A stretch of 64,000 bases of DNA. It comes from Thalassotalea sp. HSM 43. Lineage in GTDB: Bacteria; Pseudomonadota; Gammaproteobacteria; Enterobacterales; Alteromonadaceae. The DNA lies in contig NZ_CP038493.1 of the NCBI RefSeq assembly GCF_004752005.1, positions 1,388,302-1,452,301 of the forward strand, read 5' to 3'. The translations under genes and the position numbers were made by a program. Every line of letters begins with the position of its first letter. The first letter of the stretch is position 1. The notes beneath the pieces were generated by a model. That model saw only the letters and a program-made list of their open reading frames with translations, had not been told where the DNA came from and searched no databases. Below are positions 41,354-49,303 of this stretch, in pieces.

Positions 41354-41725
41354 TCAAATACGGCCGCTTTGTTTTAATCGTTTCATGACTCTTTGATGAT
41401 ATAGTTTCGATAACATTGGCTTGATCAGTGGTAGGCCAATCAATAATGCCAATGGCCGTAACCACACGACCCGACTCATTAACAATATATAGGCATCGAG
41501 TTCAGCGATAATGACGCCTTGTTCGTTTTGTACGTGTAATTCAGTCAAAGCGTTTAATGGATCGATACCAAGTTTTTTTAACGCCTCGTCTTGGCCGGTG
41601 ATATCAAACCAACGCACCGACCGACCACCTGCTCCTGCTAAGCGCTGATACAAGCGCCTGTCGTTAACACAACTTGGGCAGGCTGCGTCGTAAAATACCG
41701 TTATGTTTGCACTGTGCTGTGTCAT
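41354..41725 (-). CDS. DCC-family (DUF393) thiol-disulfide oxidoreductase-like protein
   Basis: The 123-residue protein has the N-terminal motif FYDAACPSCVNDRRLYQRL with a CxxC pair. That matches the DCC family (named for its Asp-Cys-Cys residues), which has a thioredoxin-like fold. WFDITGQDEALKKLGI and an amphipathic stretch near residues 82-105 are also family-typical. A redox function is inferred from the family only. It lies about 78 bases downstream of the efflux adaptor's start, in the same direction and upstream of it, and may be co-transcribed. Confidence 0.8.
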   Translation of the reverse strand: MTQHSANITVFYDAACPSCVNDRRLYQRLAGAGGRSVRWFDITGQDEALKKLGIDPLNALTELHVQNEQGVIIAELDAYILLMSRVVWLRPLALLIGLPLIKPMLSKLYHQRVMKRLKQSGRI

Positions 41726-41886
41726 TGCTCAATTCACTCTCGGCGCTTTGCTGATGTATCTATCTGACATCTTTGACTTATTTAAATATAGCTGTATTTG
41801 CGGCGTTTTTATTGTGCTTTTTATTCGATCATAGGACATCTATTAACTAAAATTACCTTACCCATTTTTGCTTGTAGGGCTTAGAC

Positions 41887-42105
41887 ATGAAGCTTCACGA
41901 TTTACATAACGAAGTTCAGGCAGGGATTCTCGATTATTTGGCAGTGCACCCAAATGCCATGGGCTCAGTTGAACACATTTCCAATGACTGGTTAGCAGAT
42001 GAAAAATTTGAACACAATGTAGCTCAGGTTCAAAGTGCGGTAGACATAATGGTTAATAGGGGCGAATTGGTGCCACGATTAGGCGGTGATTTTTACTCTC
42101 AATAA
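41887..42105 (+). CDS. small conserved-looking hypothetical protein, 72 aa
   Basis: The acidic 72-residue product (MKLHDLHNEVQAGILDYLAVHP...) has no signal peptide, membrane helix or cysteine. Helix-rich N-terminal and C-terminal parts (QVQSAVDIMVNRGELVPRLGGDFYSQ) suggest a small winged-helix or other compact fold, but I do not recognise it. It has its own terminator and is convergent with the peptidase gene, which supports a real gene. Confidence 0.6.
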   Translation: MKLHDLHNEVQAGILDYLAVHPNAMGSVEHISNDWLADEKFEHNVAQVQSAVDIMVNRGELVPRLGGDFYSQ

Positions 42106-42121
42106 GCGAATGCTTTAAAAC

Positions 42122-42155
42122 AAAAATGCCCGAGTTAATTCACTCGGGCATTTTT
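42122..42155. terminator. bidirectional terminator between the 72-aa gene and the peptidase
   Basis: A perfect 14-bp stem AAAAATGCCCGAGT / ACTCGGGCATTTTT with loop TAATTC serves the two convergent genes. Confidence 0.92.
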
Positions 42156-42175
42156 ATAATAATACAGCCAATAAA

Positions 42176-44083
42176 CTAGATGTTTTCGCTGATAAATTTA
42201 TCAATAGCCTGCAAGGCTTTCATACGGTTATTACCATTACTTAAGAAATGGTCACCCTTTTCCAATTCAATGTATTGTACTGAGCGACTATTGTCTTCAA
42301 GTTCTTCCGCCATGTTTTCTGATTGATGCGCAGGTACCACTTCATCATGTTCGCCATGGATAAGCATAACTGGGATTTTAATGTTACTGACATGATTAAT
42401 TGGCGAAATTTGCTCTAAATGATCATCTGCAACATTGCCTTCGCTAATCACTTTCTGCCAATAAGCGACAACCCAATGATCGGAACCATAATCGCGTTTC
42501 TCATCTCGCATCATACGCTCGATGTCGGCCACACCATTAATCGATACGGCACATTTGTATACATCTGGGGTAAACGCGGCGCCAGCCAACGCGGCATAGC
42601 CACCATAACTTGCACCGACAATGCATATGCGGTCTTTGTTCACATAGCCAGATTTAACCAATGTACGTATGGTATCGGTCAAATCATCCTGCATTTTACG
42701 ACCCCATTCGCCGCGACCTTTGTGTTTAAAATCGGAGCCGAAGCCATCGGAACCACGAAATTGAGGTTGAATCACCAAGTAACCGCGACTGGCAAAAAAT
42801 TGTGCTAACCAATCAAAATGAATGGTGTCATAGGACTCTGGACCACCATGAGGCAACATGATCGCTGGCAAGTTTTTCAATTCGCTATTTGGCAAAGTTA
42901 ACAGCGTTGGAATTTTTAAACCGTCACGAGCTTTGATCTTGGTTTGAAATATTTGACTGACTTTTTCACCTGGAATGTCCGGGCGCTGGCTGGCTAAAAA
43001 GCTAAAGCCGTCGCTGCCATACATGTAGTAATCGCCGGCGCTGCCATTGCCTTCGACGAGAAAAATCATCTTTTTCCAATCAGGGGTATGATCAACTAAA
43101 GTCACCGAGTTATCCGGCATCATAGCGACGACGTCGTCAATGGTCTTTTTAATTGTCGCATCAAAGAAGTCGTAACTTGGGGTAAAACCTGAATAGCGCA
43201 CACCGTAAACGATGCGATTGATATCGGATAACACGTACTCGACATCTTTATCTTGTTGTTCAAATAACGGACCGGCTATTTTGCCATCGGCAAGTGCCAT
43301 AGTGTAGTAAGCAACACGACCATTGGCATTATGCTGCAACATCACTAGATGTTTGATATCTGCAGTCAAACCAACGAAGGATTTAGTGCGTAGCTCCACT
43401 TCTTCCTGACGAAATATTTCCCGCCAATCTCCATCTTCATAAACTTCAATTCTATGGGTGTTGTCTCTGTCATTAAAACGTTCACGAGCGACTACTTGGT
43501 CGTTATGCACAAAGAAATCAATACTATCGGTTCTACCTTTAGCTACGCGCTTGGGCTTTTTCTTACTGTCTAATTTACTGGCGAATAAATTAAAGTTTCC
43601 GGCGTTTTCCCAGGCTGGCATATAAACAGATTTCGCATCTGTAGACACACCGACAACACGGCCGATGGCGGTTTGCCCTTCGTAAATGCCATTACCACGT
43701 TGCAATAACTGTTTTAGGTAGTTGTTACTGATGTTATAGGAAAACGCTGCACTGACATCATGGCGACCACGGTAGCCCCATAACTTAGCGTTTTCTTCGG
43801 CAACCAAAATAAGGTGATCGTCATCGACAAAGTAGGCCGTCGATGGGCGAATAGCACTGAGATCTATTGCCGCAACAGATTTCTTTTGCTTAAGGTCGTA
43901 GACCATATAGAAATCTTTATCGACGCTCGCATCGGCAACGCGATAGGCGATACGATCACCACTTGGTGATACACGCATCATGCTGGTTTTAGGTAAACTG
44001 CCAAAGGCTTCAATAGGTAAAAGGTCTTGAGCTACTACGCCGTATGAGAATACGAATAGCAAAACCGAGAGGAATTTGTTCAT
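42176..44083 (-). CDS. prolyl oligopeptidase family (S9) peptidase, exported
   Basis: The 635-residue protein has a signal peptide (MNKFLSVLLFVFSYGVVAQ) and a beta-propeller N-terminal half (about 25-370). The alpha/beta-hydrolase catalytic domain includes the nucleophile motif GASYGGYAALAG near residue 493. The Asp is in IHGEHDEVVPAHQ and the His in KGDHFLSNGN near the end. This layout fits dipeptidyl or acylaminoacyl peptidases of family S9. The gene is monocistronic. Its likely role is periplasmic peptide turnover in a protein-degrading marine heterotroph. Confidence 0.9.
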   Translation of the reverse strand: MNKFLSVLLFVFSYGVVAQDLLPIEAFGSLPKTSMMRVSPSGDRIAYRVADASVDKDFYMVYDLKQKKSVAAIDLSAIRPSTAYFVDDDHLILVAEENAKLWGYRGRHDVSAAFSYNISNNYLKQLLQRGNGIYEGQTAIGRVVGVSTDAKSVYMPAWENAGNFNLFASKLDSKKKPKRVAKGRTDSIDFFVHNDQVVARERFNDRDNTHRIEVYEDGDWREIFRQEEVELRTKSFVGLTADIKHLVMLQHNANGRVAYYTMALADGKIAGPLFEQQDKDVEYVLSDINRIVYGVRYSGFTPSYDFFDATIKKTIDDVVAMMPDNSVTLVDHTPDWKKMIFLVEGNGSAGDYYMYGSDGFSFLASQRPDIPGEKVSQIFQTKIKARDGLKIPTLLTLPNSELKNLPAIMLPHGGPESYDTIHFDWLAQFFASRGYLVIQPQFRGSDGFGSDFKHKGRGEWGRKMQDDLTDTIRTLVKSGYVNKDRICIVGASYGGYAALAGAAFTPDVYKCAVSINGVADIERMMRDEKRDYGSDHWVVAYWQKVISEGNVADDHLEQISPINHVSNIKIPVMLIHGEHDEVVPAHQSENMAEELEDNSRSVQYIELEKGDHFLSNGNNRMKALQAIDKFISENI

Positions 44084-44260
44084 TTTCTTCCCTGAATGTT
44101 AATAGTGAGTGAAAACTATCACATAAAAAAAACAAAGAGAATATCTAGATGATTTATTGACAGCAAATTGACAATAATTAGATCTCAAAAACATATCAAC
44201 GCTAAAAAGAGCTTAAGCTGTTAACCTGACAAACTACTGCCTTAAAAAAGTATCAACACC

Positions 44261-45685
44261 TTAACCTGAAAACACCGCTTGTAATTCAACGTACTCACGC
44301 AGCCCTTCACGTCCCCATTCACGGCCGTTACCGGATTGCTTAAAACCACCAAAGGCACCTTGCGTGTTAAAATAGCCACCTTGGATATAGCATTGTCCGG
44401 CTCGAATTTGTCGCGCTATGTGGATCGCCGATTGGTTATCTTTGGCAAAAACCGCAGACGCTAAGCCATATACGCTGTCGTTGGCCATCTCAATTGCCTG
44501 TTGCTCATTCTCATAAGCGATAATACATAGAACCGGACCAAAGATTTCTTGTTGAGCTATGGTCATCTCATTACCAACATCAGCAAAAATGGTTGGCATA
44601 ACGTATGCGCCATTTTGTAACAACGGACTTGTCTCGGTACCACCGGTTACGATTCGTGCCCCTTCTTTGATACCCGTATGAATATAATCGAGCACACGTT
44701 GTTTTTGCGCCAACGAACTTAATGGCCCCATCGTGGTTTTTTCGTTTAACGGGTCGCCGACAATATTTTGCTCGGCTACGTTTTTGGCAAGTGCTACTGC
44801 CTCGTCGTAGCGACTTTGAGGTACCAACATGCGCGTTAACGCACTGCAGGTTTGCCCTGAGTTAAACATCACATCGCCTACACCAAAGGTTACCGCTGTT
44901 TCTAAATCAGCGTCTTCAGTGATAATCATTGCAGATTTACCGCCTAGCTCTTGGCAAACGCGCTTAATGGTAGGTGCTGATGCTTGCGCAACTTTTACAC
45001 CTGCGGCAGTTGAGCCGGTAAACGACACCATATCTACGTCAACATGCGCACATAGATGCTCGCCAATTTTATGACCATAACCGCTGATGACATTAAACAC
45101 CCCCGCAGGGACTCCGACTTTGGCAAATATTTCAGCCATAATAAAATCTTGCAGTGGCGTTTGTTCAGATGGTTTAACAACCACGGTGCAACCGGTCGCC
45201 ATAGCCGGGCCTAATTTTCCGACCAGTTGCGATAAAGGGTAATTCCATGGGTTTATTAAAACGCAGACACCAATAGGTACCTTAAAATGAGTGACGTTTT
45301 CTAGATGCTCAGCCTCATCAACATAATCGGTCATATCGGCAAATTCTCGAAACGCATCAATGGATGCTTGAACTTGCACTTCTCTGGCATGGTGAATAGG
45401 GCAACCCATACTTTGTGAAATCGCCTGAGAGAGATCCTCAAGGCGGTTCTGCATTTCATCAGCTATCGCTACTATAAATTGCTTTCGCTGCTGTGAAGAC
45501 GCTCTAGACCATTCTGGGAAGGCTTTTTTAGCTGCGCCAATAGCACTATCAACATCTGCTAAGTCTGCACTTGCTGTTATCGCTATTTGCTCACCATTGG
45601 CTGGGTTAATAACGGCAATGCTCTGATCTTGATTAGCAGGCGTTTGCCATTGGCCATTGATATAAAACTGTTGATAGCTATGCAT
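44261..45685 (-). CDS. aldehyde dehydrogenase, possibly 4-trimethylaminobutyraldehyde dehydrogenase
   Basis: The 474-residue NAD(P)-dependent aldehyde dehydrogenase has the catalytic Glu in CQELGGKSAMI (about residue 245) and the catalytic Cys in NSGQTCSALTRM (about 280). NPWNYPLSQLVGKLGPA and SFTGSTAAGVKVAQ are typical family motifs. It follows a gamma-butyrobetaine-dioxygenase-like gene by about 80 bases on the same strand. The pair would convert 4-trimethylaminobutyraldehyde to gamma-butyrobetaine and then to L-carnitine. The specific substrate is inferred from context; betaine or aminobutyraldehyde are alternatives. Confidence 0.85.
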   Translation of the reverse strand: MHSYQQFYINGQWQTPANQDQSIAVINPANGEQIAITASADLADVDSAIGAAKKAFPEWSRASSQQRKQFIVAIADEMQNRLEDLSQAISQSMGCPIHHAREVQVQASIDAFREFADMTDYVDEAEHLENVTHFKVPIGVCVLINPWNYPLSQLVGKLGPAMATGCTVVVKPSEQTPLQDFIMAEIFAKVGVPAGVFNVISGYGHKIGEHLCAHVDVDMVSFTGSTAAGVKVAQASAPTIKRVCQELGGKSAMIITEDADLETAVTFGVGDVMFNSGQTCSALTRMLVPQSRYDEAVALAKNVAEQNIVGDPLNEKTTMGPLSSLAQKQRVLDYIHTGIKEGARIVTGGTETSPLLQNGAYVMPTIFADVGNEMTIAQQEIFGPVLCIIAYENEQQAIEMANDSVYGLASAVFAKDNQSAIHIARQIRAGQCYIQGGYFNTQGAFGGFKQSGNGREWGREGLREYVELQAVFSG

Positions 45686-45764
45686 AGGGTTCTCAATAAA
45701 AAATTACACGGGCAAAAGGCTTATGAATCGTGGTCGCTTTTCATCTGACCTCGAGCCATATGGA

Positions 45765-46880
45765 TTACTGTTGCCAAGGCGTTTGCTCTCTTAACGTTAG
45801 TATCTTACTGATAAAGTCTTCACGATTGGTATAACCACCGGCTAAGTGGCGGAAACCGCTAAACGCAGTTCGTGCATGCATGACACGCCAATTATCGAAC
45901 CACACTGCTCGACCGGGTTGCAATTGAAAGTTGACTTGGAAGGCTGGATCATTAATCAATTGCTGAAAACGACCGTAGGCTTTGTAAAACGCTCTTTGCT
46001 GTGCAGGCGCCAACATAAATGGGCTGCGATCGTAATTATTAAAACAAATTTGTTTAAACTGCCCCTGGCTATTCTCGGTTACAACGCAATGTTCCGCTCT
46101 AAGCTGTATGCCTGGCTCTAAATAATGAGCAGGCACCTGTATTTGGGTAAGCAATTGGTACGCTTCAGGGTCTTCATCTTTGATGGTTTGCGCAACTTTA
46201 AAACCGTCTGCGAACTGATTAAAACCACCTTCGCCATTAAACGCTATGCAGTGCAACAATTGCAGACCCGGCGGATCGATAGTGTAGGTACCATCGGTAT
46301 GTAATCCAATACCGACACTGGTATAGGCACTATCACTGTGCGCTTCATTGTTCGAGAAATCCCATAAACCACCAAATACGGTTTCACGAATATAACCGAC
46401 TTGCTCTAACAGTTTTTTCGTGGCTTGCATGTCATTGGGCATGCCTGAAAATGTCACTAGGCCATGCTTTTCAATAGCATCAAGAACCGGTAAAAAGCCA
46501 GCGCTACTTTCGGTTACGTCATTAAAATCAAAGTTTGCGATTTGGTCTTGCAGATCACTGGCCCACAACTCATACGCCGGTGGAGCAACCGCATTAAACG
46601 CCATTCGATATAAGAAATCGGCGGCAAATACACTGCTGATACTATCGTCTTGCCAATGCAATTCGAGTGTCGCGCCATTGTCACCGATGTTAACATTTGC
46701 CACTTCAGGGCAATCTGGTAAAGCGAATGTCTCAACGTCACGCTGCAATGTACTGGTATTAAGGCTTGTTGCATCGGTACTGTGATCTCTTAACCAAAAC
46801 AAACTAAACTCGCCCGTTTGATTATCAGAGAAAGTCACTAATAGGTTTTCATTTAAACGTTCAACACGTTGAATGTGCAT
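45765..46880 (-). CDS. gamma-butyrobetaine dioxygenase-like 2-oxoglutarate/Fe(II) oxygenase
   Basis: The 371-residue protein has an N-terminal GBBH-like domain (SLFWLRDHSTDATSLN) and a TauD-fold C-terminal domain. The Fe(II) facial triad is visible as HTD (GLHTDGTYTIDPPG, about residue 192) and the distal His (WRVMHARTAFSG, about 334). The Arg after it would bind 2-oxoglutarate. This layout is shared by gamma-butyrobetaine hydroxylase and trimethyllysine dioxygenase, the two oxygenases of carnitine biosynthesis. The downstream aldehyde dehydrogenase supports the first. It starts the two-gene operon. Confidence 0.85.
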   Translation of the reverse strand: MHIQRVERLNENLLVTFSDNQTGEFSLFWLRDHSTDATSLNTSTLQRDVETFALPDCPEVANVNIGDNGATLELHWQDDSISSVFAADFLYRMAFNAVAPPAYELWASDLQDQIANFDFNDVTESSAGFLPVLDAIEKHGLVTFSGMPNDMQATKKLLEQVGYIRETVFGGLWDFSNNEAHSDSAYTSVGIGLHTDGTYTIDPPGLQLLHCIAFNGEGGFNQFADGFKVAQTIKDEDPEAYQLLTQIQVPAHYLEPGIQLRAEHCVVTENSQGQFKQICFNNYDRSPFMLAPAQQRAFYKAYGRFQQLINDPAFQVNFQLQPGRAVWFDNWRVMHARTAFSGFRHLAGGYTNREDFISKILTLREQTPWQQ

Positions 46881-47119
46881 TGCAGATTTCCTTTAAAAAT
46901 GGTGTCAGTCACGTCGTTTTGTAAATGCCGCTAACACAGACAGCATTTTTGCGATGATTGCAGAACTAAACGACGTAAGTGTTATCTAGCCTTTGCTATG
47001 CGAGCTTACCGGAAAAGCACATACAATGGCATCAACATACGCTGAGTGACAGGATAATTAAGATTTAGGTAATATACCAGTGCTTCGCAAGATATAGGTA
47101 ACAAACACCATGATGTTGT

Positions 47120-47155
47120 AAGTTCGAAGTGAATTTGAAGGGCTGCCTTGTGCCA
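47120..47155. repeat. dispersed repeat, copy 2 of 2 in window
   Basis: This 36-bp sequence matches 27061-27096 with three mismatches. The two copies lie about 20 kb apart in the same orientation, both downstream of a tuf gene. Confidence 0.75.
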
Positions 47156-47178
47156 AAGGAGACTAAATAATATCGTGC

Positions 47179-47201
47179 TTCAAGGGGTCAGATCACTTGA
47201 A
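47179..47201. repeat. REP-like GATCTGACCCC palindromic fragment
   Basis: TTCAAG and CTTGAA flank the core GGGGTCAGATCA. Sequences of this type (GATCTGACCCC read on the minus strand) are familiar from REP-like elements of marine gammaproteobacteria. No transposase is adjacent, so this is a fragment. Confidence 0.45.
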
Positions 47202-47252
47202 ACTAATTATTTCCGCTTTGTGCCAATAGCGGAAGTAGAAACTATGATTTTT

Positions 47253-47283
47253 CACCGTCATTGCGGCAAAGGCCGCAACCCCG
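47253..47283. repeat. left inverted repeat flanking the GIY-YIG gene
   Basis: This 31-bp sequence starts CACCGTCATTGCGGC and contains its own hairpin TTGCGGC-AAAG-GCCGCAA. It matches the reverse complement of 47698-47728 with one mismatch. A solo copy lies at 28638-28665. Confidence 0.88.
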
Positions 47284-47314
47284 ATGACTACTCTGTGACT
47301 GTATATACTCGCAC

Positions 47315-47602
47315 TTAAATAATATCAAAATATAAATCTCGCCAATCTGGATTCATTTCACCAATTAACCTCTCTTTCCATCGTCTATGCCATTGTTTTA
47401 ATCTTTTCTCTCTTGTAATTGCATTATCCATATCGTCAAAAGTTTCAAAGTAAACTAATTTAGTTAGGTTATATTTGGCACTAAAACCTCTAATTGTCTT
47501 ATGCTTATGCTGATAGACGCGCTGAATTAAATTGCTGGTTACGCCAATGTATAGAACAGTATTTCGCTCGTTAGAAAGAATATAAATTACAGGTCGTTTC
47601 AT
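47315..47602 (-). CDS. stand-alone GIY-YIG nuclease-domain protein
   Basis: The 95-residue protein is almost only a GIY-YIG domain: YIL...YIG strands (VIYILSNERN, VLYIGVTSNL), the conserved Arg in IQRVYQHKH, and a likely metal-binding Glu in ITREKRLKQWHR. It resembles the YhbQ/COG2827 class, whose substrates are poorly known. I chose ATG 47600-47602 (MKRPVIYIL) over an in-frame TTG at 47620. The gene is AT-rich and lies inside a 476-bp segment bounded by 31-bp inverted repeats. That arrangement suggests it is, or was, part of a small mobile or repeat-spreading unit. Confidence 0.88.
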   Translation of the reverse strand: MKRPVIYILSNERNTVLYIGVTSNLIQRVYQHKHKTIRGFSAKYNLTKLVYFETFDDMDNAITREKRLKQWHRRWKERLIGEMNPDWRDLYFDII

Positions 47603-47697
47603 AATTGAAGTCCATTTCAAAAAATGAACTTTAATTATAGTTTAGATTTGTTTTTGAAAACGTAGTGGTAGGTATTTAGAGGCACACTTTTACGATA

Positions 47698-47728
47698 CGG
47701 GGTTGCGGCCTTCGCCGCAATGACGGTG
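47698..47728. repeat. right inverted repeat flanking the GIY-YIG gene
   Basis: This 31-bp sequence starts CGGGGTTGCGGCC and contains the hairpin TTGCGGC-CTTC-GCCGCAA. It is the inverted counterpart of 47253-47283, with one mismatch. Confidence 0.88.
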
Positions 47729-47819
47729 TTATTTTTGAGAGACAGCGTATAGCGGCTTATCGCTCTAACCAGACATTAACCTTTTCAATTAGTTAACGTC
47801 AAATATGTATTAAACGCGT

Positions 47820-47852
47820 AAAACAAAAAGAGCGCCGAAGCGCTCTTTTTTG
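47820..47852 (-). terminator. distal, partial copy of the tuf1 terminator
   Basis: The stem AAGAGCGC/GCGCTCTT and its T-run are kept, but the repeat ends just after the stem, unlike the full 64-bp copies. A sequence like TTAACC-N11-AGTTAACGTCAA precedes it, as it does the distal tuf2 copy. Confidence 0.8.
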
Positions 47853-47905
47853 GCTTTATTGTACGGCTCTAACGTCGGGCCAGAGGCCCTCGTCCTCACT
47901 CGCTA

Positions 47906-47929
47906 AAAACAGTCCAAGCGGACTGTTTT
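47906..47929. terminator. terminator-like hairpin between the tuf1 terminators
   Basis: A perfect 10-bp stem AAAACAGTCC / GGACTGTTTT with loop AAGC. It sits in unique sequence between the proximal and distal tuf1 terminator copies. Confidence 0.6.
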
Positions 47930-47971
47930 CTTAACGCGTTCGGTCATCAGGGAACACCGTGAAGCTGGCCT

Positions 47972-48035
47972 CAAAAACAAAAAGAGCGCCGAAGCGCTCT
48001 TTTTTAAGGTTTGGTTTGTAACCAAATCAATCGAT
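47972..48035 (-). terminator. proximal tuf1 terminator (64-bp repeat copy C)
   Basis: Identical by eye to the two tuf2 copies (28461-28524, 28708-28771). It ends one base before the tuf1 stop codon and ends the str operon. Confidence 0.9.
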
Positions 48036-48036
48036 A

Positions 48037-49221
48037 TTAATCGATGATTTTAGATACAACACCAGCACCTACTGTACGGCCACCTTCACGGATAGCGAAG
48101 CGTAAACCTTCGTCCATCGCGATTGGGTTGATAAGCTCAACAACAAACTTCAAGTTGTCGCCTGGCATTACCATTTCTACACCTTCTGGAAGCTCTACTG
48201 CACCAGTGATGTCTGTCGTACGGAAGTAAAACTGTGGACGGTAACCTTTAAAGAATGGCGTGTGACGACCACCTTCATCTTTGGTTAGTACGTATACTTC
48301 TGATTCGAACTTGGTGTGAGGAGTGATTGAACCTGGCTTAGCAAGTACTTGACCACGTTGAACTTCATCACGCTTAGTACCACGTAGAAGAACACCACAG
48401 TTCTCACCAGCACGACCTTCGTCTAGAAGCTTACGGAACATCTCTACACCAGTACAAGTCGTAGTAGTCGTTTCTTTGATACCAACGATTTCTACATCTT
48501 CACCAACTTTGATGATACCGCGCTCAACACGACCAGTAACAACAGTACCACGACCTTGGATTGAGAATACATCTTCGATTGGAAGAATGAAGTCACCGTC
48601 AATCGCACGCTCTGGCTCTGGAATGTAAGTGTCTAGTGCTTCTGCAAGTTCTAGTACTTTCGCTTCCCAATTCGCTTCACCGTTCAATGCACCTAGTGCT
48701 GAACCTTGGATAACTGGTAGGTCATCACCTGGGAAGTCATATTCTGAAAGAAGTTCACGAACTTCCATCTCTACTAGCTCAAGTAGCTCTTCGTCATCAA
48801 CCATGTCACATTTGTTCATGAATACGATGATGAAAGGTACACCAACCTGACGTGAAAGAAGGATGTGCTCACGTGTTTGTGGCATTGGACCATCTGTCGC
48901 TGCAACTACTAGAATCGCGCCGTCCATTTGTGCCGCACCTGTGATCATGTTTTTAACGTAATCGGCGTGACCAGGACAGTCTACGTGTGCGTAGTGACGA
49001 GTCTCTGTATCGTACTCAATGTGAGAAGTGTTGATTGTGATACCACGCTCACGCTCTTCTGGAGCGTTATCGATTTGAGCGAAATCACGTACTTCACCAC
49101 CGTGAGTTTTAGTTAAAACTGCAGAAATCGCAGCAGTTAGAGTTGTCTTGCCGTGGTCAACGTGGCCGATAGTACCAACGTTAACGTGCGGCTTCGAACG
49201 TTCAAATTTTTCTTTAGCCAT
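48037..49221 (-). CDS. tuf: elongation factor Tu, str-operon copy
   Basis: This 394-residue EF-Tu is the last gene of the rpsL-rpsG-fusA-tuf operon. GTPase motifs [13 protein letters not shown] and NKCD are intact. It differs from the tuf2 product only at residue 250 (Glu here). The near-identity over almost the whole gene, and exact identity of the terminators, points to gene conversion between the copies. It starts 82 bases after the fusA stop. Confidence 0.98.
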   Translation of the reverse strand: MAKEKFERSKPHVNVGTIGHVDHGKTTLTAAISAVLTKTHGGEVRDFAQIDNAPEERERGITINTSHIEYDTETRHYAHVDCPGHADYVKNMITGAAQMDGAILVVAATDGPMPQTREHILLSRQVGVPFIIVFMNKCDMVDDEELLELVEMEVRELLSEYDFPGDDLPVIQGSALGALNGEANWEAKVLELAEALDTYIPEPERAIDGDFILPIEDVFSIQGRGTVVTGRVERGIIKVGEDVEIVGIKETTTTTCTGVEMFRKLLDEGRAGENCGVLLRGTKRDEVQRGQVLAKPGSITPHTKFESEVYVLTKDEGGRHTPFFKGYRPQFYFRTTDITGAVELPEGVEMVMPGDNLKFVVELINPIAMDEGLRFAIREGGRTVGAGVVSKIID

Positions 49222-49303
49222 CTTAAATGTACCTTAAAGTTAAAGTTGCCTGTTATTACAGACGAGTAATTGAATTTGTTATTTTTAAATTTCAGGGGCA
49301 GTA

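Larger units (their letters stand above)
46881..47252. other. repeat-rich intergenic region upstream of the carnitine-type operon
   Basis: These 372 bases carry no gene. The part near 46881-47100 must contain the operon promoter. From 47100 on it is a mosaic of repeat-like pieces: the 36-bp repeat at 47120-47155, a TTCAAG/CTTGAA pair at 47179-47201 around GGGGTCAGATCA, and a 7-bp hairpin TTCCGCT/AGCGGAA at 47211-47234. Confidence 0.6.

Noticed and set aside
46420-46785. 121-codon plus-strand frame opposite the dioxygenase gene
   Set aside because: It overlaps a confidently identified gene whose catalytic motifs are all in the other frame, and it has no family features.
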